DNA from: an uncultured Alistipes sp.
GTDB taxonomy: Bacteria; Bacteroidota; Bacteroidia; Bacteroidales; Rikenellaceae
Assembly (NCBI GenBank): GCA_910586375.1
Contig: CAJUIE010000004.1
Coordinates: 1 to 36,558 of the forward strand
Reading direction: 5' to 3'
Length of the DNA: 36,558 nt
Each line of letters starts with the position of its first letter. The stretch's first letter is position 1. The notes under the pieces are model-generated. The model was not told the origin of the DNA, did no database searches, and worked only from the letters and a program-made list of their open reading frames with translations. The translations under genes were made by a program, and so were the position numbers. Positions 1-7,121 of the stretch are shown piece by piece.

Positions 1-176
1 CGGGGAAACCGAGTGTACGGCTGTTGTAGTTTTCGGGGTTCACGCGGGAGCTGCCAAAGTTCAGGTATGCCCCGCCGTCGTTTGACGCTGCGTCAGGCGC
101 ACTGCTCCAGGCGTAACCGCTTTTACCTTCCCGACGGTCGGATTTCTGCCGAGGCTTTTTGTGAAAACCCGAAGCG
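1..176 (-). repeat. Cassette A: truncated C-type-lectin-like C-terminal cassette
   Basis: Read on the minus strand, this encodes ASGF..., then GYAWSSAPDAASNDGG, then an ending in RTLGFP that runs off the window edge. It has the same framework as cassettes B to E (GYxWSS, SS, NP, R, GFP). It has no start codon, signal peptide or promoter of its own. It lies just beyond the rpsU terminator, on the same strand. The segment between the ASGF start and GYAWSS is lysine- and arginine-rich and unlike the other copies. I interpret it as a detached variable cassette and not a gene. Confidence 0.7.
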
Positions 177-208
177 GAAGAGGTACTCGTCTTCTGAAAA
201 TAAGGATA

Positions 209-243
209 AAAAAACGGACACCTTGAAAAAGGCGTCCGTTTTC
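209..243 (-). terminator. Rho-independent terminator of rpsU
   Basis: The inverted repeat ACGGACRCC/GGYGTCCGT has a short loop, and on the minus strand it is followed by a run of seven T. It begins about 18 bp after the rpsU stop codon. Confidence 0.85.
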
Positions 244-260
244 TTCGTTCCGCGGCGGAA

Positions 261-452
261 CTATTCTTCGTTGCGGTACATATGTTCCACGTATACGGCG
301 TGCATCTTCGCTTCACGCTTGGCGATCGAAGGCTTGGTGAAGTACTGACGGCGGCGCAGCTCCTTCAGCACTCCCGTGCGCTCGTATTTGCGTTTGAATT
401 TTTTCAGGGCGCGTTCGATATTTTCGCCCTCCTTTACCGGCATGATGATCAT
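261..452 (-). CDS. rpsU: 30S ribosomal protein S21
   Basis: This is a 63-residue basic protein of the small ribosomal subunit, S21 family (bS21). It shows the Bacteroidetes-type opening MII(M)PVKEGENIERALKKFK, followed by the arginine/lysine-rich helical segment ELRRRQYFTKPS. The start at 452 is chosen because homologues begin MIIxPVKEGE; an internal ATG three codons later would lose that opening. It lies 70 bp downstream of the helix-hairpin-helix gene on the same strand, and no clear TAnnTTTG box is visible in between, so the two may share a transcript. A strong terminator follows, then cassette A. Confidence 0.95.
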   Translation of the reverse strand: MIIMPVKEGENIERALKKFKRKYERTGVLKELRRRQYFTKPSIAKREAKMHAVYVEHMYRNEE

Positions 453-522
453 AGTGGTGTTCTTTTATTTGAATTTTTTATATGTTTCGTTTTTCTATGT
501 CGTGGGGCGGTGAAACCTCGTT

Positions 523-1602
523 TCACTCTTGCCCGGGTGTTGATGGGGTAGTATCGTCAGAACCGCCGGGGACACCGAACTGCAAGTAGGGAGCCAGCCG
601 TGCTGCCTCCTCGGGTTTGAGTATGTCGTCGTCGAATAGCTCCTGTGCGGTTCTCCAACCTCCTTTCAACTGTCGTTTCTTCAGTAGTTTGCGAAGTGCC
701 GGCGCTGTCATGTAGGGATGACGGGCCAACTCGTTCGAGGACGCAAAGTTAATATCAATTTTCCGAATTTTGCAACTGTCGCAATAAATTTGTCGCAAAA
801 TTTTCTCGTAGTTGCTCTCTGTGACGCCCGGCACTTCAGCGAGTTGCTCTGCGCGGACGAATCCGCCCAATTGGCGGCGGTAGGCGAGGATACGGCTTAC
901 GGTCTTTTCTCCGATTCCCGTCACGCTGCGCAGTGTGGCTGAGTCGGCTTCGTTGAGCTCGATGGGCAGTCGCTTGTCGGGAGCCGGGCGTTCGGGAAAG
1001 ATGATGTAGGGTTGGAGGGCCGTAGCCAGCGAGTCGTCGATCATGTAGCATTCGCGCAACTCTTCCATGTTGTAGATGCCGTGCATGTCGCGCCAGCGGA
1101 TGAAGACTTCAGCCTGGCGGCGCGATAAGGCCCCTATGGCCCGCAGGTAGCGCACTGTCACAGTGTCAAGACGGAATGTCGCAGGTGCCTGCGGTCGTGT
1201 TATAACCCGTGTGGTCCGGTATTGGCGCGGTGCGATGGCATATTTGCGGCCGATGCGGATGTAGGGGGCCAGGCGGTGGTAGAGCGAATCGTCGATGCCG
1301 TAGCAGAGAGCCACATCTTCAGGAATGCGGAAGACTTTGCCCGTTTCGCGGAATCGCAGCAGGCTTACGGCTTCGCTTTTCGTGAGCCCCAGTGCGCGGA
1401 GTTCTTCGTAGGTCGCTGTATTGGGGTCGAACGGCGCGGGTCGTAGCGTGTCGACGCGTTCTTCCATGCGGGCCTCGGCCTGTTGGGCTGCCGTGGGGTC
1501 GACTTTGGACCGGAGTAAAGCCAGGCCGGTGATAAGCAGTAGCGCCAGAGGCAGGAAGATTGCTATAGCGCGAATTTCGCGTTCGGAGAAGAGCGGTTTC
1601 AT
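523..1602 (-). CDS. Helix-hairpin-helix (ComEA-like) domain protein, membrane anchored
   Basis: This 359-residue protein has one amino-terminal transmembrane segment (about residues 12-30) followed by several ComEA-type helix-hairpin-helix units. Recognisable units are at about residues 58-95 (DPNTATYEELRALG), 140-185 (LDTVTVRYLRAIGALS), 215-260 (IELNEADSATLRSVTGIGEK, the best match) and 280-330 (DINFASSNELARHP). The family binds DNA without sequence specificity; in Bacteroidetes such multi-HhH proteins are common and their roles are largely unassigned. The anchor and domain order suggest the HhH units face the periplasm, which would fit a role in DNA uptake or binding, but that is inference. 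A TAnnTTTG box lies 35 bp upstream. Confidence 0.85.
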   Translation of the reverse strand: MKPLFSEREIRAIAIFLPLALLLITGLALLRSKVDPTAAQQAEARMEERVDTLRPAPFDPNTATYEELRALGLTKSEAVSLLRFRETGKVFRIPEDVALCYGIDDSLYHRLAPYIRIGRKYAIAPRQYRTTRVITRPQAPATFRLDTVTVRYLRAIGALSRRQAEVFIRWRDMHGIYNMEELRECYMIDDSLATALQPYIIFPERPAPDKRLPIELNEADSATLRSVTGIGEKTVSRILAYRRQLGGFVRAEQLAEVPGVTESNYEKILRQIYCDSCKIRKIDINFASSNELARHPYMTAPALRKLLKKRQLKGGWRTAQELFDDDILKPEEAARLAPYLQFGVPGGSDDTTPSTPGQE

Positions 1603-1891
1603 GGGAATGATCTCTGTAGATGTTGCGATCCGGAGTCAAAGATAGACAATTTAAGTTGAAAAGTGTAGGGTGCACAGTGAAGAGTTGTACGCTGGCATCT
1701 TCAGACCCGAGTAAAATTGTCCTTCTGAACGCAGTGAAGAATCTTTTCGACCGGAGGTCGTCCGGGCTGTAGACCCCGGATGCGGAGGCTCGCCCGACAA
1801 CAAGTCGGGTTTTTCGATAATAGGTTGCAGAGCCCTTATCCGGTTCTTGCTTTTTGCCTCCCCGGGCATTTGCGCCGTTCGCTGGCTCCGG
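1603..1891. other. Intergenic repeat mosaic between HhH gene and cassette B
   Basis: No gene is seen here. The stretch holds the promoter box of the HhH gene (1637-1644), a copy of the GTCMTTCTGAAC...GAAGAATCT repeat (1719-1744), a GATGCGGAGGCTCGC palindrome half (about 1778-1793), a small hairpin (CCCGAC...GTCGGG, about 1792-1808) and a CCCGGGCATT...GGCTCCGG segment that recurs near the right end of the window. An open frame crosses the region but has no start signals or family similarity. Confidence 0.6.
1637..1644 (-). promoter_or_regulatory. Bacteroidetes -7 box (TATCTTTG) for the HhH gene
   Basis: The minus strand reads TATCTTTG, matching TAnnTTTG, 35 bp before the start codon at 1602. 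A TTG about 20 bp further upstream could serve as the -33 element. Confidence 0.55.
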
Positions 1892-2090
1892 CTCTCTTAT
1901 TCTTTGCATGCAGCGAACGGGGAAACCGTTCGCACGGTAGTCGTTGCCTTCGGGGTACGCGCCGGAACTGAAGAAGTACAAGTTCGACCCGCCCACGCCC
2001 GACGCCGAGTAAGGCGCACTGCTCCAGGCGTAACCGCTCGTACCCACATTGGGCAGGTCGCCGGAACTGCCGGCGCGGCAACCCGAAGCT
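1892..2090 (-). repeat. Cassette B: C-type-lectin-like C-terminal cassette
   Basis: The minus strand encodes ASGCRAGSSGDLPNVG, TSGYAWSSAPYSASGVGG, SNLYFFSSGAYPEGNDY and RANGFPVRCMQ. It begins directly after the stop codon of the Omp85-like gene with no terminator in between, so it could be read through as a 3' tail. Compared with cassettes C and E there is one extra base just before the expected stop, which shifts the TAA out of frame; the usual CTCTCTTATT motif (plus strand) is present beside it. No start codon or promoter is attached. Confidence 0.75.
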
Positions 2091-2093
2091 CCG

Positions 2094-3923
2094 TTACTGG
2101 AATTCGATGGGTTCAGGGCGCGTGGGCCGATAGCGGTATTGGGTCAGACGTGTGTAGTTCGAAAGGCGAAAATACTCACTGCCGACTACTCCATCCTTGC
2201 CGAAGGCTACACCTAACCGAATCTGAATTGTGCTGAATATGAGCCGCTCGTTTTTCATGCGGACGCCAACGCCCAGCGAGGCAAAGAAGTCGTTTCTGAA
2301 TATATCGGGCGAATAGCCGATCAGCCCGCAGTCGGCGAATCCGAACAGTGCAATGCGGAATCCTAAGGGTTGCCACGGAGTGAAGAGTACCGATTCTGTG
2401 TTGATTACCAGTCGATTGGTTCCTATGACATACTCTTTGAGGGCTTGTAGTCCGTCCGAACGGGTGAAGCGGATACTTTCGTTATTGCCTGTGCCGCGTC
2501 CCCACCCCTGCGTGTAGTTGAGCATCAGAAACTGGCGGATACGGCTGCGGCGCCACATGAACAGATGCGAGAACCACCGCAGGTCGAGATCTACAGCACT
2601 GCGGTTCCAGTTTTTGCCAGTCCGGTCGATGTAACTGCCTAATGCAGCGCCGCCCATGATGTAGCCTATGCGGGTGAAGCGTCCGATCCGGTAATTGGCG
2701 CCCAGGTAGAAGTTGTCGTTAAATTCGCCCCACGAGTACCCGCCCACGATTTCGGCTTTATAGCCCGTGGCCAGGTATTCGTTCCGGCCGAATCCGTAGA
2801 TCATGTTGGCCGTGAGAAATTTTTCACGGTAGAATCCTGCGCCAAACAGCAACATGTCGTCGTCGTGGAGTGCCGGATGGTGGCGGGCCGTTACGTCGTC
2901 GGGCCGACGGCTGTAACGGCGGTGGTTGAAATGGCTCGTAACATAGATACTCGAAGCGAGTGAAGGCACCAGATGCGAATAGCCGCCCCATACGTTGAAG
3001 TTGCGTACTTTGACCAGCATCGATGTATCCTGCTCGATCATGTATTGCTTGAATTTCAGATCGTTGTATGTGATGCCCACTTCGTAGTCGGTAGGCCGCA
3101 GAAACTCCTTACGTAGTTTTGCGTCGAAGGTCGAATTGTAAAAATCGCGTCCTGCTGCCAGCTCGGCGGTGTAGAAGGTCCCCAGTACGTTGGGAATTTC
3201 ATATTCGACCATGTTGCCGCCGTAGGAGAAATCTTTGCGGCTGAAGTTGGTCTCGACTTTCAGGGTGTTGCCCGTTCCGAGGATGTTGGCGTCGTAGAGC
3301 CCGATCATCGTGCGGCCTTCGGAGTGCAGGCCGCCATCGACCGTAATTGTCCAGCTGTCGCGCGTGCGTATGCGCAGACTGACACGTGTCGTGTCGATTG
3401 AATCGGGGATTATGTCGATTTCGACATCGGACAGGTATTTTCGTTCACGCAGCAGTTGTTTGGTCCGCACGATAAGCTCCGGGTCGAGCGGTTCGCCCGG
3501 TCTGAAGAGCAGGTCGCGCCGAATGACGCGCTCGCGGGTCAGTGCATGGGTTTTGGTGGCGGCGCGCTGCAGCCAGCTGCCGCCGGGGTCGAAAATCTGT
3601 TGGCGCTGGATGTCGATGTCGTCTATAATTTTTCCGGCGTATGGCTCAAAGAGGCGATTCTCATCGGTCACACGACCGCTGGCAGTCGTGTCGCGATTCG
3701 GGTGGCGGAACAACATGCCGTAGAGCAGGCGCGGCACAGTCCGGCGACTGGTTTTCGACTGGATACTGTCGTAGAGACGCTGGTTGCGGGCTTCGGTGCG
3801 TGCTGTGAGACTATCGTCTGCCGATCGTTCCGGGACCAGCACGGTGGGGCGGACGACGCGGGCCGAGGCGACGGAGACTATAGCGAGTAGCCCGACAGCG
3901 AGTATGCATTTTCCGAAAAACAT
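2094..3923 (-). CDS. Omp85/BamA-TamA superfamily outer-membrane protein
   Basis: This 609-residue protein has an amino-terminal signal peptide (MFFGKCILAVGLLAIVSVASA). After a linker, a POTRA-like segment spans about residues 125-195 (RDLLFRPGEPLDPELIVRTK, then ERKYLSDVEIDIIPD, then VSLRIRTRDSWTI). The remainder alternates amphipathic strands with glycine and aromatic residues typical of a 16-strand surface-antigen (D15) barrel. Such proteins assemble or translocate proteins at the outer membrane. A single POTRA and short length argue against BamA itself; a TamA-like or lineage-specific role is more likely. A TATATTTG box lies only 5 bp before the ATG, so the mRNA may be nearly leaderless. 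Cassette B abuts its stop codon. Confidence 0.82.
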   Translation of the reverse strand: MFFGKCILAVGLLAIVSVASARVVRPTVLVPERSADDSLTARTEARNQRLYDSIQSKTSRRTVPRLLYGMLFRHPNRDTTASGRVTDENRLFEPYAGKIIDDIDIQRQQIFDPGGSWLQRAATKTHALTRERVIRRDLLFRPGEPLDPELIVRTKQLLRERKYLSDVEIDIIPDSIDTTRVSLRIRTRDSWTITVDGGLHSEGRTMIGLYDANILGTGNTLKVETNFSRKDFSYGGNMVEYEIPNVLGTFYTAELAAGRDFYNSTFDAKLRKEFLRPTDYEVGITYNDLKFKQYMIEQDTSMLVKVRNFNVWGGYSHLVPSLASSIYVTSHFNHRRYSRRPDDVTARHHPALHDDDMLLFGAGFYREKFLTANMIYGFGRNEYLATGYKAEIVGGYSWGEFNDNFYLGANYRIGRFTRIGYIMGGAALGSYIDRTGKNWNRSAVDLDLRWFSHLFMWRRSRIRQFLMLNYTQGWGRGTGNNESIRFTRSDGLQALKEYVIGTNRLVINTESVLFTPWQPLGFRIALFGFADCGLIGYSPDIFRNDFFASLGVGVRMKNERLIFSTIQIRLGVAFGKDGVVGSEYFRLSNYTRLTQYRYRPTRPEPIEFQ

Positions 3924-3928
3924 CTGGT

Positions 3929-3936
3929 CAAATATA
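3929..3936 (-). promoter_or_regulatory. -7 box (TATATTTG) of the Omp85-like gene
   Basis: The minus strand reads TATATTTG and matches TAnnTTTG. It ends 5 bp before the start codon at 3923, implying a leaderless or almost leaderless transcript if it is the only promoter. Confidence 0.55.
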
Positions 3937-4001
3937 ACGTATTTTTTCTGGAAAACGTATGACCGTTACAGAGGCGCTTTCACTGGTTTCAGCCCGTGGC
4001 G

Positions 4002-4036
4002 CAAAAACGGCACCACCCTTGATGGGGGCGGTGCCG
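4002..4036 (-). terminator. Terminator of the Lcl-domain lipoprotein gene
   Basis: The inverted repeat CGGCACC...GGTGCCG with an extended GC stem is followed on the minus strand by TTTTTG. It begins 26 bp after the stop codon of the 4062-6440 gene. Confidence 0.85.
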
Positions 4037-4061
4037 TCGTGTGTGCGGGTTGTGCGTTGCG

Positions 4062-6440
4062 TCAGAAACGTTTCATAGGTCGTACGAGCAGATACATGAA
4101 TTTCCGGTAGTCGGACGTCGAGCCGTCTTTCATGTTCAGGGCCGTCGCACGTTCCAGTGAGTTTTCGCTGCCCTCGGTCGAGGTCCAGTAGTCGTTGTTG
4201 TCGAGGGCTGTGCCGCCGTTGGCTTTCATCGCTGCATTTAGCACGCTCTTGTTGTCGTAGAGTGCTTTCATCTCGTTTACGGCGCCTAAGTACCAGCCGT
4301 CGCCTAAGGCTGTGCAGAGGCCGAATGCGGTCAGATCGGCCAGCGTCGGATCACTTTCCTGGGCTTTGACCAGGTTCACACGTCCGTCGTCCGGGTCGTT
4401 CGCGCCTATCGTTACGTAGTTGTCGCTGTTGGCCCGGTGGTCCCACATGACGTTGATGCGGTCTTTCTCTACAACGTTCTTCAGGGCGATGATCGTGCCG
4501 TGGAGGCCGTCGTCCGTCGTTGCGCAGACGATGCCGATCACTTCGTCGTTTATCTCGTAGGGGTCGCCCACGGCGTAGTGCTTCGCTTCGGTGGGTCTGT
4601 CGCCTACATAGGTTATTGCCCTCACATTGCGGCTCACGTTCTTCGATGATGCAAGCTGCGTCCCCGTGCCCATCTGTATTGCCTGTGCGCTGTTGTCCGC
4701 ATCGGCTGACAATTCGGTCGACGACCAGTAGTAGGCCGTTTGCAGTTCTGTACCTCCAGCCGCTGCTATCTGGGTGTTCAGGGCTGTGTGCATGCGGGCT
4801 ATGGAGGCCAGCTCGCTCTGTGAAGGCAGATACCAGCCCTCGCCCTCGTCTGCACAGTTCCTGAATGCCGGGTAGACGGTCAGTGTTGCGTCGAGGGTTT
4901 TCACTGCTGCGAGGTTCTTTTCACCGTCGTATTCGTCTCTTGCGCCTGTTGCTGCGCCTGTCGGGCCCCACTCGGCTGTCGTTTCGTTCAGGGAGATGAT
5001 TTTTGCGTATGTGTCGTCTTTCGAAACCCAGAAGATGATGCCTTTCTTGCCCTCCGCTTCGTAGAGTGCTCCTACCTTGAAGCGGGCTTCAGGCAGCTCG
5101 CCGACTTCGCGCATGGCACGCACGCGCAGAGGCTGGATTTTCTGAATGCCGAACATGCCCGGCGTCTCCATATCGGCGGCGAAAGCCATGGCGTCGGGGA
5201 ACTGATCGGCCTCCGACGACGACCAGTAGATGCTTTCAACTTCGATTTCGTTGCCGCCCCGCCAGCCGAGGGTGGGATTCACGGCATCGAGTATCTTGCG
5301 TATGTTCTGTATTTCGTGCTGGGCGGGCAGATACCAGCCTTCGCCCATATCGGCGCAGGCCCGGAATGCGGGGTAGGCGGCATAGGTCTCGTCCAGAGCT
5401 GCGATCGTGGCCATATTGGGCACGCCGTATTGTTCGTCATGAGCATAGGTTATGATGTCGCCAGGACCCCATGCCAGCTCTTCGGCGGCATCGTGCAGGG
5501 CGATGATCTTGCCTTTCGACCCCGTAGGATCGATTTCGACGATCACGCCTTCGGCCTCACCGTCGAAATAGTAGTCGCCCACCTTGTAGGGCGCTGACGT
5601 GAAGTCCTCCACCGGAGTCTGCAACTCCAATGTTACGACCTGTTCGGTTCCCGCTTCACAAACGAGTGTTTCGGCTGTTTTTTCGATCTTGACCCGGCCG
5701 TCCGTTGATCGGATGCGGATCGTGAGGTCGTGGCTGCCCGGAGCGATTGCCACGCGGAAATCCCGCTCCTGAATGGCATCCAGCGCTACGCCCTCGTCGC
5801 AGGAAAGGGTTACTGTGTGTGCTTCGCCCGCCAAAGCTGCCGCCTCTTTGGCTGTAGTCACCGAAATGGCGGAGACCGTCACGTCGCCCTTGAGCCTGAG
5901 ATTGAGTGTCGCATAGGCTCTGGTCAGCGTCACAGCCAGCGTGCCGGTTTCTGTGCTTTCGTCCTCCGGATCTTCGTCTTCGGCGTCGTCAGCTTTGGCC
6001 GAGAGCATGATGGCTGCGGGGTCGATTCCCCCCCCCGTGTAGTGCTGCCGGTCGGGGATGGCGGTTGCATCGGCCGGGTAGCGCACCGTCAGTGGCAGCT
6101 TCGGGGCCTTGTGCTCCTCCTCGTCATCTGCCTGCTCCAGAGCGAAGAGACCCGTTGCGGTCCCGGCGCCTTCGGTCAGCGTATAGTAGAAAACCTCGTC
6201 GCCCGATGTGGCCGCGAGGCGGGCTCCTTCGGGCCAGAGGAACTCAAATCCTCCTTCCGCGGCTTGGGAGACGGAGGCGGCAATCGTCTCTATCCCTTTG
6301 GTTTGTACGATGGGCGGTTTTTCCGGGCCCGGGCCGGGCTGTGGGTTCGTCTCTTCGACCGGATCGTCGGAGCAAGCCGCCCCTGCGAGCAATGCTGCCG
6401 CTACGAACAGCGCTTTGCGGAAAAAGTAAACAGGCTTCAT
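4062..6440 (-). CDS. Surface lipoprotein with three tandem Lcl (DUF1566, C-type-lectin-like) domains
   Basis: I start this at 6440, giving 792 residues: MKPVYFFRKALFVAAALL followed by the lipobox AGAAC. A longer frame to 6650 would place 70 non-signal residues in front and lies upstream of a TATATTTG promoter box (6470-6477). A proline-rich linker and a fimbrillin-like beta-rich part (about residues 30-300) precede three repeats of about 155 residues. Each has a KVGxxYE-type opening, a GWYLP(S/A)Q-type motif, then YWSS or YWTS and a final R-V/A-R or VRP strand. This is the C-type-lectin fold seen in Lcl/DUF1566 proteins and suggests ligand or matrix binding at the cell surface. A run of nine G (coding strand) at 6028-6036 sits inside the frame. 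The fold class is the same as that of the intergenic cassettes, but the sequences are not close. Confidence 0.85.
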   Translation of the reverse strand: MKPVYFFRKALFVAAALLAGAACSDDPVEETNPQPGPGPEKPPIVQTKGIETIAASVSQAAEGGFEFLWPEGARLAATSGDEVFYYTLTEGAGTATGLFALEQADDEEEHKAPKLPLTVRYPADATAIPDRQHYTGGGIDPAAIMLSAKADDAEDEDPEDESTETGTLAVTLTRAYATLNLRLKGDVTVSAISVTTAKEAAALAGEAHTVTLSCDEGVALDAIQERDFRVAIAPGSHDLTIRIRSTDGRVKIEKTAETLVCEAGTEQVVTLELQTPVEDFTSAPYKVGDYYFDGEAEGVIVEIDPTGSKGKIIALHDAAEELAWGPGDIITYAHDEQYGVPNMATIAALDETYAAYPAFRACADMGEGWYLPAQHEIQNIRKILDAVNPTLGWRGGNEIEVESIYWSSSEADQFPDAMAFAADMETPGMFGIQKIQPLRVRAMREVGELPEARFKVGALYEAEGKKGIIFWVSKDDTYAKIISLNETTAEWGPTGAATGARDEYDGEKNLAAVKTLDATLTVYPAFRNCADEGEGWYLPSQSELASIARMHTALNTQIAAAGGTELQTAYYWSSTELSADADNSAQAIQMGTGTQLASSKNVSRNVRAITYVGDRPTEAKHYAVGDPYEINDEVIGIVCATTDDGLHGTIIALKNVVEKDRINVMWDHRANSDNYVTIGANDPDDGRVNLVKAQESDPTLADLTAFGLCTALGDGWYLGAVNEMKALYDNKSVLNAAMKANGGTALDNNDYWTSTEGSENSLERATALNMKDGSTSDYRKFMYLLVRPMKRF
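6028..6036. repeat. Homopolymeric tract (C9; G9 on coding strand) inside lipoprotein gene
   Basis: Nine consecutive C on the plus strand lie in the codons for YTGGGID of the lipoprotein. Such a tract could vary in length by slipped-strand mispairing and switch the frame. In this sequence the frame is intact. Confidence 0.6.
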
Positions 6441-6469
6441 GATTTCAGAAAATTTAGAGTGATCAATGA

Positions 6470-6477
6470 CAAATATA
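6470..6477 (-). promoter_or_regulatory. -7 box (TATATTTG) of the lipoprotein gene
   Basis: The minus strand matches TAnnTTTG 29 bp upstream of the ATG at 6440. This supports the shorter, signal-peptide-containing start. Confidence 0.6.
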
Positions 6478-6793
6478 CGCATTTTGTGCGCTCTTTGTTC
6501 GTGCTTTGCCCGTGCTGCGGATGTGTGAACGAGCCAGTTGATAATGATTTGATAGTCAACAGGTATCTCGGGGTTCGGAATCGGAATGGCCGAATCGGTG
6601 AAAATGTGTATTCGTGAAGCGAAACACAAATTGTAAAAAGTTTTCAACAATAGTGTTTTCCGTCTCTTTTTTGTCGGTTTTTCCGATTCCGGTGTCCGAA
6701 AATTGATGTCAAAGCTCCGATTGCAGATATTGTTATCCGGAACGTAATGAAGGATCTGTTCCCGGTCCGGTTTTCACCTTTTACTCCCCTCTC

Positions 6794-6986
6794 TTATTCC
6801 TGCACGCAGCGCACGGGGAAAGCGTTCGCACGGGAATTGCCGTCTGAGGGGTTGACGCTGGAGCCGTAGAAGCTCAGGAATGAACCGCTCTCGTTCGATG
6901 CCGAAGAGGGCGAACTGCTCCAGAAGTAACCGGCACTACCCACACTGATCTGGTCGCTGGATTCGCCGCTGCGGTAACCCGAAGCG
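6794..6986 (-). repeat. Cassette C: C-type-lectin-like C-terminal cassette
   Basis: The minus strand encodes ASGYRSGESSDQISVGSA, GYFWSSSPSSASNESG, SFLSFYGSSVNPSDGNS and RANAFPVRCVQE-stop, the cleanest copy. The stop codon TAA is followed by GAGAGGGG as in cassette E. No start codon, signal peptide or promoter precedes it; upstream on this strand is the GT117 promoter region reading the other way. Confidence 0.78.
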
Positions 6987-7091
6987 GATTCTCAATCGAT
7001 TTTCTTTCTGTCTGGTGCGGCAGAAATACTCTGAAACGCAGGTTTTCTCGCCCCGGCGTAACCCGTAACTTGTTATTCTCCGTTAAATGAT

Positions 7092-7099
7092 TACATTTG
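7092..7099 (+). promoter_or_regulatory. -7 box (TACATTTG) of the GT117 gene
   Basis: It matches TAnnTTTG and ends 22 bp before the ATG at 7122. A TTG about 20 bp upstream fits the -33 element. Confidence 0.6.
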
Positions 7100-7121
7100 C
7101 AAATCGAAATTTATTCCGTAC

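Larger units (their letters stand above)
6441..7121. other. Intergenic region between divergent lipoprotein and GT117 genes
   Basis: No gene is seen here. From left to right it has the lipoprotein leader and promoter box (6470-6477), about 300 bp of AT-richer sequence in which I recognise nothing, cassette C (6794-6986), an unassigned 100 bp, and the GT117 promoter (7092-7099). Confidence 0.6.

Noticed and set aside
1319..2047. 242-codon minus-strand frame running through cassette B toward the HhH gene
   Set aside because: Only its cassette part shows framework conservation. The rest overlaps the HhH gene in another frame and repeats, and the extension arises from a one-base insertion at the cassette stop.
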